From NCBI RefSeq assembly GCF_900115305.1, contig NZ_FOVW01000001.1, positions 248,001-312,000 of the forward strand: DNA of 64,000 bases, read 5' to 3'. How positions within the stretch are numbered: position 1 is the stretch's first letter; each line of letters begins with the position of its first letter. The notes beneath the pieces are model-generated. The model was given only the letters and a program-made list of their open reading frames with translations, had not been told where the DNA came from and did no database searches. Shown here in pieces: positions 25,977 to 33,885 of the stretch. The position numbers and the translations under genes are program-made. Origin of the DNA: Algoriphagus ornithinivorans (GTDB lineage Bacteria > Bacteroidota > Bacteroidia > Cytophagales > Cyclobacteriaceae).

Positions 25977-26435
25977 ATGAAAAAGATATTATCATTATTA
26001 TCCTTAGTCGTAGTTCTTGCCTTTAGCTCTTGTATTGATCAGGAATATCCTTTATGGGATGGTTCATTGGTAGAATTTCAAGATGCAGTAGTAAGAACTC
26101 CTGTGGCAGGACAAAACTATCCTAGGATTACTGTAAACAATAAAGTTGGCACAGTAAGTTTACAGGTCAACTTGGTAGCTCCGCAAAGAGCTAGTGATGA
26201 AACAATCAACTATACCGTAGTACCTGAAGGAACTACTGCTGTGTCTGGAACAGATTATTCGGTGTCTGGATCTCTGGTAATACCAGCTAATTCAAGTACG
26301 GGTACTCTAACCGTTAATGTAGTTGATACTGGTGCATTAGGCGGATCAGTTGATTTACTTCTAAGACTTGATGGAAATGCCTCAATTTCTCCGAGTGAGA
26401 ATTATAAGCAAGTACAAATAAGAATAACTAGATAA
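25977..26435 (+). CDS. Calx-beta/DUF1735-like surface lipoprotein, cassette 2
   Basis: A 152-residue lipoprotein. I use ATG 25977, because the longer frame from 25929 overlaps the susD-like gene and buries the signal peptide. From 25977 it reads MKKILSLLSLVVVLAFSSC with cysteine 19. One beta-sandwich domain follows (VSLQVNLVAPQRASDETINYTV, then AVSGTDYSVSGSLVIPANSSTGTLTVNVV), the pattern of Calx-beta-like and DUF4843/DUF1735 domains. It is shorter than its counterpart in cassette 1, which has an extra C-terminal domain. It probably sits on the surface with the SusCD pair. Confidence 0.75.
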   Translation: MKKILSLLSLVVVLAFSSCIDQEYPLWDGSLVEFQDAVVRTPVAGQNYPRITVNNKVGTVSLQVNLVAPQRASDETINYTVVPEGTTAVSGTDYSVSGSLVIPANSSTGTLTVNVVDTGALGGSVDLLLRLDGNASISPSENYKQVQIRITR

Positions 26436-26453
26436 TCTAGCGTAACTATAATT

Positions 26454-26487
26454 AAAAAGACCGGGAATAATCCCCGGTCTTTTTTTT
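26454..26487 (+). terminator. terminator after the second Sus cassette
   Basis: AAAAAGACCGGG pairs with CCCGGTCTTTTT across a seven-base loop, with eight T. It lies only 19 bp before the next ATG, so the secreted protein gene depends on read-through or on a promoter hidden in this hairpin. Confidence 0.85.
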
Positions 26488-26505
26488 CTTAAAATGTCTG
26501 AAACT

Positions 26506-27165
26506 ATGAAAATAATCAAATTACTCACTGTTTGCATTTTATTTCCTGGTGTGGCGTTGGCTCAATTATCAGTTTTGAGAGATACTGGGACGGGTCAGCC
26601 TATCATGTCCAGTCCATATAAGGAAGTGAAAGGCACTCCCTACATCAATGAATTCAATGAGGGAACAATAATTCTGTTGGGAGGTCAGGTTGTGGAAGGA
26701 ATTCAAATTGCTCTGAATGGATACGAACAAACTTTGGAGTACAAGTTGGATGGGAATTTATTTGCCTATTCTCCTGAAAACTTAAAGGGCTTCTTTTATC
26801 GTGATCAATCTGAGGAATTGGTTCAGTTCACTTCAGATTTTGAAATACCCTCTATTTCAAAGAAAAGATTTTTGCAGGAGCTGGAAACAGGTAAATATCA
26901 CCTTTTAAAATATTCATATAAGATTATGGCAGATGATGTTACAGCTGCCTACGGTTCCCAGTCAATGAAAGTATTTCAAATGGAAGAGGAGTTTCTAATT
27001 GGAATAGATGGCAAGGCTTTTATCTTGAAAAAGAATACCAAAAACTTTCAAGAAATATTTGGAGAAGAAGAGGCTAAGGCCTTGAGAATTATCAAGGAGA
27101 ATAAACTTTCTTTAAAATCAGAGACAGATATAAGAAAGTTAGTACAACTCATGAATGAGAAATAA
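26506..27165 (+). CDS. secreted protein of unknown function, Sus-linked family, copy 2
   Basis: A 219-residue protein (223 from the ATG at 26494). The start at 26506 gives a normal signal peptide, MKIIKLLTVCILFPGVALAQ. No named domain. It is paralogous to 19936-20640 by the N-terminal SPYKEVKGTPYINEF block, the middle (FLQELETGKYHLLKYSYK against LVNVIAEGKKYTLVRKFQ) and the end (EEAKALRIIKENKLSLKSETDIRKL). Here it follows the lipoprotein gene directly after a terminator, without a protease gene in between. The constant position suggests a role in Sus function, but that is inference. Confidence 0.8.
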   Translation: MKIIKLLTVCILFPGVALAQLSVLRDTGTGQPIMSSPYKEVKGTPYINEFNEGTIILLGGQVVEGIQIALNGYEQTLEYKLDGNLFAYSPENLKGFFYRDQSEELVQFTSDFEIPSISKKRFLQELETGKYHLLKYSYKIMADDVTAAYGSQSMKVFQMEEEFLIGIDGKAFILKKNTKNFQEIFGEEEAKALRIIKENKLSLKSETDIRKLVQLMNEK

Positions 27166-27184
27166 ATATCAAATTGACTACTTC

Positions 27185-27216
27185 AGTCCCTAGATTTTCA
27201 ATCAGGGACTTTTTTT
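27185..27216 (+). terminator. terminator before queD
   Basis: AGTCCCT (27185-27191) pairs with AGGGACT (27204-27210), then a run of seven T. It ends the transcript of the secreted unknown protein and abuts the queD promoter box. Confidence 0.8.
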
Positions 27217-27217
27217 A

Positions 27218-27225
27218 TACTTTTG
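27218..27225 (+). promoter_or_regulatory. putative queD -7 promoter box
   Basis: TACTTTTG fits TAnnTTTG and stands 19 bp before the ATG, in the context TATACTTTTGTG shared with queE. The upstream -33 region would lie within the preceding terminator hairpin. A purine-rich AAGGAGGAG (27235-27243) directly before the ATG is an unusually strong Shine-Dalgarno for this phylum, though very close to the start. Confidence 0.5.
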
Positions 27226-27244
27226 TGCTCACATAAGGAGGAGC

Positions 27245-27661
27245 ATGATTTACGTTTGCCGAAAAGAACATTTCAACGCCGCACATAAGCTTTGGAATCC
27301 CAAGTGGTCTGATGAGAAAAACTTTGAAGTCTTTGGACCTTGTGCCAATGTGAATTGGCATGGTCACAACTTTGAGTTGATCGTTACTGTGAAGGGATTG
27401 CCTGATCCGGAGACAGGCTTTGTTGTGGATCTGAAAGAGTTGAGCACCCTAATCAAAAAGTTGGTAATCGATAAGGTAGACCATAAAAACCTGAATATGG
27501 ACGTGGACTTCATGGAAGGGAAAATGGCTAGTTGCGAAATTCTGGTAATGGAGTTCTGGAAAATCTTGGAACCTGCTGTTAAAGAAATAACCCCTAATGG
27601 AGGCTTGCATAAGCTTACGCTATATGAAACTCCGAGGAATTTCGTGGAGTATTTCGGATAA
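27245..27661 (+). CDS. queD: 6-carboxytetrahydropterin synthase (QueD/PTPS family)
   Basis: A 138-residue zinc enzyme of the 6-pyruvoyl-tetrahydropterin synthase family. It most likely makes 6-carboxytetrahydropterin from dihydroneopterin triphosphate for queuosine synthesis. The zinc histidines are H14 (FNAAHKL), H39 and H41 (NWHGHNFEL). The catalytic cysteine is C33 in GPCANVN. The DH of KVDHKNLN and the E of YETPRNFVEY complete the site. The queuosine role is supported by queE at 8004, though a biopterin-type PTPS cannot be excluded from sequence alone. Confidence 0.9.
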   Translation: MIYVCRKEHFNAAHKLWNPKWSDEKNFEVFGPCANVNWHGHNFELIVTVKGLPDPETGFVVDLKELSTLIKKLVIDKVDHKNLNMDVDFMEGKMASCEILVMEFWKILEPAVKEITPNGGLHKLTLYETPRNFVEYFG

Positions 27662-27671
27662 TCTTTTTCTT

Positions 27672-28138
27672 ACCACAGAGGACACAGAGAATCTGAGGTT
27701 TGTTTATTGATAAATTTTTATTTTTACACTAGACTAATTTTTTATGAGTGATTTTGATTTAACACAACAAATAATTGGTGAGGCCATTTATGTCCATAAA
27801 AGTCTGGGACCGGGATTATTAGAAAGTACTTACAAAAACTGTCTTTATTATAGGCTAAAAACCAAAGGATTAAAGGTCGAAAAAGAAAAATCCCTGCCGG
27901 TGGTTTTTGATGGACAATTTTTAGAATGTGGCTATAGGCTTGATCTTGTAGTAGAAGATCAAGTCATTATTGAATTAAAAAGTGTGAAAAAGCTGAGAGA
28001 TATTCACAAGGCCCAAATGATTACTTATTTGAAATTAAGTGGATATAGAATAGGTTTATTGTTAAACTTCAATGTATTGAAATTAGTCGACGGCTTAATT
28101 AGACTAAAATATTGATAATCCTCTGTGTCCTCTGTGGT
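27672..28138. repeat. unit bounded by a perfect 18-bp inverted repeat around a GxxExxY gene
   Basis: ACCACAGAGGACACAGAG at 27672-27689 is repeated exactly in reverse complement at 28121-28138. The 467-bp unit contains one complete gene, the GxxExxY protein, and little else. The right arm overlaps the 5' end of lpxB and supplies its GTG start. No target-site duplication is obvious at the ends. From memory, sequences of this CCACAGAG-ACACAGAG type are scattered in many bacterial genomes next to GxxExxY genes; this was not checked here. Confidence 0.75.
27744..28115 (+). CDS. GxxExxY family protein, PD-(D/E)xK-like
   Basis: A 123-residue protein with the signature G24-x2-E27-x2-Y30 inside GPGLLESTYKNCL. 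A predicted PD-(D/E)xK-type core follows: YRLDLVVEDQVIIELKSVKKL (about 67-88) has the D...E-x-K spacing of nuclease-fold proteins, and AQMITYLKLSGYRIGLLLNFN is the usual C-terminal helix-strand. The family is common but not biochemically settled; a nuclease-like role is inference. The gene is the only content of an inverted-repeat unit set between queD and lpxB, so it may be a passenger or driver of that unit. Confidence 0.88.
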   Translation: MSDFDLTQQIIGEAIYVHKSLGPGLLESTYKNCLYYRLKTKGLKVEKEKSLPVVFDGQFLECGYRLDLVVEDQVIIELKSVKKLRDIHKAQMITYLKLSGYRIGLLLNFNVLKLVDGLIRLKY

Positions 28139-29267
28139 GAAAAACAAAAAAATTTACATCATTTCCGGTGAGCGTTCTGGCGATTTGCATGCCTCTAATT
28201 TGATTCAGGCTTTGAAAGTCACCGACTCATCTATTCAATTTAGAGGAATGGGTGGTTCATATTCTAAAGAAGCTGGCCTGGATTTAGCCGTGGATTATTC
28301 AGAAGTGGCTTTGATGGGCTTTATTGAGGTGGTTTTGGGTTTTAGAAAAGTAATTAAATATCTCAACCTAGTTAAAAAGGATTTACTTAATTACAAGCCG
28401 GATATTTTAGTTTTGGTGGATTATGGTGGCTTCAACATGAAAATAGCCCAATTTGCAAAAGCCAATCATATTCCTGTTCACTATTATATTCCACCAAAAG
28501 TATGGGCTTGGAATCAAAAAAGAGCCCTAAAACTGAAAGCCTTTACTGATAAGGTTTATAGTATACTTCCATTCGAACCTGATTTTTTCAAGAAGTATGA
28601 CATGGAGGTGAAATATGTTGGAAATCCTTTGTTGGATGAAATCAAAAAATTCAAAGCTCATGATTTTTTCTTTCAAAAAAATGAGCTCAGTTATGCTCCT
28701 ATTATTGCATTACTTCCGGGAAGCAGAACACAGGAAGTACTTGCCATGCTCAATAAGATGATAGCCTTAGTTCCGAAGTTTCCCAACGCCCAGTTTGTAA
28801 TTGCAGGTGTCGATGGTTTGAATCCAAACCTCTATAAACCTGCTAAAGAGGCTGGAATCAAACTTGTTTTTAATCAGACGTATGATCTTCTTTCCCATGC
28901 CACAGCCGCAGTGGTAACCTCCGGAACAGCTACCTTGGAAACGGCTCTTTTTAGAGTTCCACAGATTGTAGTATACCGTACATCACCTATTTCTTACCAC
29001 ATTGCCAAAAGGCTTATTCGAATTCCATATATCTCTTTGGTCAATTTAATTGCGGATCAGACTGTAGTGAAAGAATTGATTCAGGATGATTTTTCTATCG
29101 AAAACCTGGAGAAGGAACTACTCTTGATTTTAGGAAATCCTATTTACAAGGGTCAAATGCTTCAGGGCTATGATTTGATCCGAGAGAGATTAGGAGATCA
29201 GGAGGCTTCCAATGCGGTAGCATCAAGTATTCTTCAAGAATTGCTTCCTGACAATAAGGAGCTTTAA
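28137..29267 (+). CDS. lpxB: lipid-A-disaccharide synthase
   Basis: A 377-residue GT19 glycosyltransferase that joins UDP-2,3-diacylglucosamine and lipid X to form the lipid A disaccharide at the inner membrane. Diagnostic stretches: IYIISGERSGDLHASNLIQAL at the start, then PDILVLVDYGGFNMKIAQFAK, HYYIPPKVWAWNQKRA, IALLPGSRTQEV and VTSGTATLETALFRVPQIVVY. No ATG fits the family N-terminus. I choose GTG 28137 (V-K-N-K-K-I-Y); GTG at 28134 or 28125 would add only a few residues encoded by the inverted repeat. The start therefore lies within or at the edge of that repeat, which is odd for an essential gene. Confidence 0.93.
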   Translation: MKNKKIYIISGERSGDLHASNLIQALKVTDSSIQFRGMGGSYSKEAGLDLAVDYSEVALMGFIEVVLGFRKVIKYLNLVKKDLLNYKPDILVLVDYGGFNMKIAQFAKANHIPVHYYIPPKVWAWNQKRALKLKAFTDKVYSILPFEPDFFKKYDMEVKYVGNPLLDEIKKFKAHDFFFQKNELSYAPIIALLPGSRTQEVLAMLNKMIALVPKFPNAQFVIAGVDGLNPNLYKPAKEAGIKLVFNQTYDLLSHATAAVVTSGTATLETALFRVPQIVVYRTSPISYHIAKRLIRIPYISLVNLIADQTVVKELIQDDFSIENLEKELLLILGNPIYKGQMLQGYDLIRERLGDQEASNAVASSILQELLPDNKEL

Positions 29268-29372
29268 AGATGTTATCGGTCAGCGGGAAAGTAGAATAAT
29301 TAAATGCTTCCTGTATTAATACTGGGTAATTATTTGGAAAAGGCTTAATTTATCCGAATAAATATCCCAAAA

Positions 29373-30620
29373 ATGACCAAATTCAAATTCTTCTTCCTGT
29401 TCTTTTTTCTAGGACTTATTCAGTCCTTTGCTCAATCTGTTCCTGGAATTATTTCAGATCGAGTATCCAAATTGGATGCTATGCTGGATGAGGCAATAAA
29501 AAATCAACAGGTTCCTGGCCTGGTAGCCATGATTCTCAAAGACGGGAAAGTGGTCTATCATGAAGCAAAAGGTTTTGCGGATGTGCCAAGCAATAGGCTG
29601 ATGAAAAAAGATGATATTTTTAGAATAGCCTCTCAAACAAAAGCTATTACGTCCACTGCGGTTATGATGCTTTGGGAGGAGGGGAAATTTAGATTGGATG
29701 ATCCGATATCTATGTATATCCCTGAATTCAAAAATCCTCAGGTTCTTTCCAATTTTCGTTATGCTGATACAAGCTATACTACCAAGCCTTCATCTAAAGA
29801 GATCACCATCCGACATCTTTTGACCCATACTTCTGGCTTGGGTTATGGAGTGATAGACGGGGATGAACGCATGCGGATGATCTATTCTAAAGCTGGTATC
29901 ACTGACTTATTTACAACGGAAAACATCAGCATTGAAGAGAGTGTGAAAAAGTTGGCAAAGCTTCCACTGCATCATGAGCCTGGAAGTAAATATACATACA
30001 GCGAGGGACTGGATGTATTAGGGTATTTGATTGAAGTTGTCTCCGGAATTCCATTCGACCGCTTTCTTCAAGAGCGGATATTTGATCCTTTGGGAATGAA
30101 GGACACTCGGTTTTACCTCTCTGATAGCCAGGCTCCAAGGTTAGTTACTGTACATACTTTTAATCAGGGCAAATGGAACCCATATCCAGTCACTTTTTAC
30201 GATCCCGAATATCCCAGAAAAGGAGCTAAACGCTTTTTTTCAGGTGGAGCTGGCTTATCCAGTACGACAGCAGATTATGCTAAATTCCTTCAGATGTACC
30301 TCAATGGAGGAGTTTTAAATGGGAAAAGAATTTTGAGCTCTCACACGATTGAAACCATGATGAAAAATCAGGTTGGTGATTTGTGGAATGGAGACAAATT
30401 TTATGGGCTTGCATTTGGAGTTGTCACCGAACAAGGAGTTGCAACTGGGGGATTAGGTAGCGAGGGAACCTTCGATTGGGGAGGTTATTTTAATACCCAA
30501 TACTTTGCAGATCCTCAGGAAAACATCATCGGATTGATCTTCAAACAAACTTCCGGAGCAGGTAATGGAGATCAGACAGGTTGGAAATTTAGGCAAATGG
30601 TTTTCACCTTAATCGAGTAA
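29373..30620 (+). CDS. exported beta-lactamase-fold serine hydrolase
   Basis: A 415-residue class C beta-lactamase/esterase-type enzyme. Signal peptide 1-20 (MTKFKFFFLFFFLGLIQSFA). The nucleophile motif S-x-x-K is S87-Q-T-K90, and the second motif Y-S-x is Y209-S-E. Other family blocks are RHLLTHTSGLGYG (about 147-159), RIFDPLGMKDTRFYL and FSGGAGLSSTTADYAKFLQMYLNGG. Members act as peptidases or esterases on peptides or cell-wall fragments; resistance to beta-lactams cannot be assumed. The gene stands alone, 105 bp after lpxB. A second, unrelated serine hydrolase lies at 35310-36374. Confidence 0.9.
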   Translation: MTKFKFFFLFFFLGLIQSFAQSVPGIISDRVSKLDAMLDEAIKNQQVPGLVAMILKDGKVVYHEAKGFADVPSNRLMKKDDIFRIASQTKAITSTAVMMLWEEGKFRLDDPISMYIPEFKNPQVLSNFRYADTSYTTKPSSKEITIRHLLTHTSGLGYGVIDGDERMRMIYSKAGITDLFTTENISIEESVKKLAKLPLHHEPGSKYTYSEGLDVLGYLIEVVSGIPFDRFLQERIFDPLGMKDTRFYLSDSQAPRLVTVHTFNQGKWNPYPVTFYDPEYPRKGAKRFFSGGAGLSSTTADYAKFLQMYLNGGVLNGKRILSSHTIETMMKNQVGDLWNGDKFYGLAFGVVTEQGVATGGLGSEGTFDWGGYFNTQYFADPQENIIGLIFKQTSGAGNGDQTGWKFRQMVFTLIE

Positions 30621-30685
30621 TTGAATAGCTGAAATTCTGAACTGTCTAAAGTTTGAGGAGTTGTAGATTGGTCAATTGCTGATGA

Positions 30686-32089
30686 TTATGTTGTTCTCTC
30701 TTGCAGACTTTCTCCGTCCTTGTAATGGAGCTTTCTAAATACAAAAGCAGAGAAAATGGTCAATCCTCCTATAACCAAGAAGGTAAACCGGAAGGCATTG
30801 TGAATTTCGTGATCTATTAAACCGGCATCCCCTTCAAAAAGCTTCAAAACGATCAAGCCGAATGCTACCCCGAATCCTATTGCAAGTTGCTGATTAACGG
30901 ACAATAAAGAATTGCCGCTACTGGTGTGATAGGGTCGCAAATTTGCAATGGCGATGGAATTCATTGAAGTAAACTGGATAGAATTGAAAAATCCCAAAAT
31001 TGCGATAATTGGAAGGTGCCAATAAATTGAGCTCTGAAGACTTGGAATCGCAAATGCACAAATCAAAAGCCCAATTAAAAAGGTGTTGAACATCAATGTA
31101 GTTCTGTATCCAAGCTTTTGAAGAATTTTCATGACTACTGACTTACCTAGCATGGCTGTTAAAGCCATAGGAGCTACAATCCAACCTGAAATCACTGCGG
31201 ATTTTCCGTAGGCTATCTGTATCATCAGAGGCAAAAGCAAAGGGACAGAACTGATTCCTAGCCTTGTCGCCAAGTTTCCTATAATTCCAACTCTAAAGGT
31301 TCGAACTTGGAATAAATCCAAAGGGAATAGTGGAGTCTCTCTTTTTTTAGCATGCCGATAGTAAAAATAGAACAATAAAAAACCGAAGAATAATCCGACC
31401 AGTAGGGGAGTGGTCTGAACAGAATTCCCTAATAGTTCTAAGGAAACGGAAAGGACAAAGGTGGCAGCTGCAAAAATCAAAAATCCCTTTAAATCAAAAT
31501 CTGAAGGGCTGGAATAGTAATCGGGTAAATACTTGATGCTAAGAATAATTCCAGCCACTGCAATAGGAAGATTGATCAGGAATATCCAATGCCAGGAGAG
31601 ATAATCCACCATGTATCCACCCACCAATGGACCTAAAATAGGCCCTATCAAAGCTGGAATGATGGCATAATTCATAGCTCTTACAACTTCGTTTTTTGGA
31701 AAAGCCTTGATTAAGGTCAGTCTACCTACAGGAGTCATCATACTGCCTCCTACACCTTGTATCACTCTGGATATGACCAATTGGTTTAGGCTTTGGGATA
31801 AAGAACAGAACAAAGAGCCCAAAGCAAACAAGGCTAATGAAAAAATGAATACTCTTTTGGTTCCAAAACGATCTGCTACAAATCCACTAATTGGCATCAA
31901 AAGAGCCACTGTCAAAACATAACTGATAATTGCATTTTGCATGTTGAGAGGTGACTCGTTCAGATCCTCTGCAATGGCAGGTAATGATGTATTCAAGATA
32001 GTGGAATCCAACATCAGCATAAAAATGGCTGTTGCCAGGATGATTGGAAGTACTTTTTTTATTTGGGAATCAGAAAGAGCTTGCCCCAT
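30686..32089 (-). CDS. MFS multidrug exporter, DHA2 (EmrB/QacA) type
   Basis: A 467-residue inner-membrane protein with about 14 hydrophobic segments. The opening LDSTILNTSLPAIAEDL is the DHA2 motif (D-x-T-I-V/L-N-x-A/S-L-P). Motif A is GFVADRFGTKRVF, and motif C, the antiporter motif, is GPILGPLVGGYMVD. The family exports drugs or other small hydrophobic molecules against protons. No membrane-fusion or TolC partner lies next to it, so it may act alone or with distant partners. It converges with the serine hydrolase gene and no terminator is evident between them. Confidence 0.9.
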   Translation of the reverse strand: MGQALSDSQIKKVLPIILATAIFMLMLDSTILNTSLPAIAEDLNESPLNMQNAIISYVLTVALLMPISGFVADRFGTKRVFIFSLALFALGSLFCSLSQSLNQLVISRVIQGVGGSMMTPVGRLTLIKAFPKNEVVRAMNYAIIPALIGPILGPLVGGYMVDYLSWHWIFLINLPIAVAGIILSIKYLPDYYSSPSDFDLKGFLIFAAATFVLSVSLELLGNSVQTTPLLVGLFFGFLLFYFYYRHAKKRETPLFPLDLFQVRTFRVGIIGNLATRLGISSVPLLLPLMIQIAYGKSAVISGWIVAPMALTAMLGKSVVMKILQKLGYRTTLMFNTFLIGLLICAFAIPSLQSSIYWHLPIIAILGFFNSIQFTSMNSIAIANLRPYHTSSGNSLLSVNQQLAIGFGVAFGLIVLKLFEGDAGLIDHEIHNAFRFTFLVIGGLTIFSAFVFRKLHYKDGESLQERTT

Positions 32090-32186
32090 AAATTAAATGA
32101 TATTCTATCGTTTTATCATTGATGAAAAATTCACTTTACCTATTCGAAACAGGTTCATAATTAGATAGGTTCCTCTAAGATAAACC

Positions 32187-32223
32187 AAAAAAAAGCGCAA
32201 AGGATTGGATTTCTTTGCGCTTC
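32187..32223 (-). terminator. terminator of the SulP transporter gene
   Basis: On the minus strand AAGCGCAAAG (32223-32214) pairs with CTTTGCGCTT (32203-32194), followed by eight T. It begins six bases past the stop codon. Confidence 0.85.
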
Positions 32224-32228
32224 TAATT

Positions 32229-33758
32229 TTATAACTGATCAACTGCGACCTTGTAAGTGGGGTCTTCCATTACATTAACATCAATAATGGAGTCAGCTTT
32301 ATCAATTAATCGTCTACAGTCAGGGCTTAAATGTCTCAGGTGGACCCTTTTTCCGACTTTCAAATATCGTTCGGTAATTTTGTTTAGCGCTTCAATAGCA
32401 GACATATCGACAATTCTACTTTCTTTAAAGTCAATGATGACCTCTTCTGGATCATTGAGTACATCGAATTTATCATTGAAGGCTGAAATTGAACCGAAAA
32501 ACAATGGACCATACATTTCATAGTGTTTTACGCCATTTTCATCAACATGCTTTCTTGCGCGAATTCTTTTAGCATTATCCCAAGCAAAAAACAGAGCCGC
32601 CAAGATCACTCCAATCAATACGGCTAATGCCAAATTATGCAATACCGCAGTTACCAAAGTAACCAAGACCATCAGAAACACATCTGACTTAGGCATTTTG
32701 GTGAAGGTTCTCAAGCTTGCCCACTCAAAGGTTCCAATAGATACCATGATCATTAGACCTGTTAATGCTGCCATTGGGACCTGCTCGATTAGGCTGGACC
32801 CAAACATGATAAATACCAAAAGCATTACGGAAGCAACGATTCCCGAGAGTCTTGCTCTTGCACCTGATGAGACATTAATCAAACTCTGCCCGATCATAGC
32901 ACAACCACCCATTCCAGAGAAAAATCCGGATAGAATGTTGGCTGTTCCTTGTGCCACAGCTTCTTTATTTCCTCTTCCTCTTGTCTCAGTTATCTCATCT
33001 ATGATATTCAAAGTCAATAAACTTTCAATCAATCCCACGCCTGCAACAATAGCTGCATAAGGAAAAATTAGCTGAAGAGTTTCTAGATTGAATGGAATAG
33101 CTGGAATATGAAAAGGAGGGAAGCCACCTTTAATAGAGGCAATATCACCCACTGTTTTTGTGTCAATATCTAAAAATGTTACGATCGCAAAGACTGATAA
33201 AATAGCGGTCAGGGATGCAGGAATAGCTTTTGTCAGTTTTGGGAGACCCCAAATAATCAGCATAGTCAACAATACTAAACCCAGTAGAATGTAAAGAGTA
33301 GAACCGCTCAACCAATTTCCATCTTCTCCTTTAAACTGATCCAACTGTGACATGAAAATGATGATTGCCAAACCATTGACAAAGCCAAAAATCACAGGAT
33401 GCGGCACCAGTCTCATCAATTTCCCAAGTCTTAGTGTACCCGCAGCGATTTGTAAAATACCGGCTAAAATGACCGTAGCAAAAATATACTCCACTCCATG
33501 GGAAGCTGCCAAGGTTACCAATACAACTGCAATGGCTCCTGTTGCTCCAGAAATCATCCCTGGTCTACCTCCTAAAATGGAAGTGACCAATCCCATCATA
33601 AAAGCAGCATACAACCCGGTCAAGGGAGATAATCCTGCAATAAGGGCAAATGCCACTGCTTCAGGAATTAAAGCCATGGCTACCGTTAGCCCGGAAAGAA
33701 TTTCAATTTTGTAATCTACTTTTTGAGAAAAGTCGAATAGGTTCAAATACTTTTTCAT
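32229..33758 (-). CDS. SulP-family anion transporter with STAS domain
   Basis: A 509-residue inner-membrane transporter. About 10-12 membrane segments span residues 20-400 and include the SulP opening EILSGLTVAMALIPEAVAFALIAGLSPLTGLYAAF and the signature GRGNKEAVAQGTANILSGFFSGMGGCAMIGQS. A cytoplasmic STAS domain fills about 415-509 (EEVIIDFKESRIVDMSAIEALNKI). Family substrates include sulphate, bicarbonate and other anions. The SulP/BicA type without a linked carbonic anhydrase or sulphate-reduction gene leaves the ion open. It is monocistronic, with a clear promoter and terminator. Confidence 0.93.
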   Translation of the reverse strand: MKKYLNLFDFSQKVDYKIEILSGLTVAMALIPEAVAFALIAGLSPLTGLYAAFMMGLVTSILGGRPGMISGATGAIAVVLVTLAASHGVEYIFATVILAGILQIAAGTLRLGKLMRLVPHPVIFGFVNGLAIIIFMSQLDQFKGEDGNWLSGSTLYILLGLVLLTMLIIWGLPKLTKAIPASLTAILSVFAIVTFLDIDTKTVGDIASIKGGFPPFHIPAIPFNLETLQLIFPYAAIVAGVGLIESLLTLNIIDEITETRGRGNKEAVAQGTANILSGFFSGMGGCAMIGQSLINVSSGARARLSGIVASVMLLVFIMFGSSLIEQVPMAALTGLMIMVSIGTFEWASLRTFTKMPKSDVFLMVLVTLVTAVLHNLALAVLIGVILAALFFAWDNAKRIRARKHVDENGVKHYEMYGPLFFGSISAFNDKFDVLNDPEEVIIDFKESRIVDMSAIEALNKITERYLKVGKRVHLRHLSPDCRRLIDKADSIIDVNVMEDPTYKVAVDQL

Positions 33759-33831
33759 AAATAGGTTTGATTAGCAGAGTTTTAAAAGAAAATTTTTCTC
33801 TATCGTGACTGCCTTGGTTTGAAAGGAAGCG

Positions 33832-33860
33832 CAAAGGTACAAAAAATGAGTCAAACCAAA
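33832..33860 (-). promoter_or_regulatory. putative SulP promoter
   Basis: On the minus strand TTTG (33860-33857), 17 nt, then TACCTTTG (33839-33832), an exact TAnnTTTG box. The start codon is 73 bp further on. Confidence 0.55.
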
Positions 33861-33885
33861 TATTATTCTGAGAACAAGGTTGTTT

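Noticed and set aside
27166..27244. preQ1 riboswitch before queD
   Set aside because: The short gap is filled by a terminator and a promoter box; no pseudoknot-like aptamer can be drawn.
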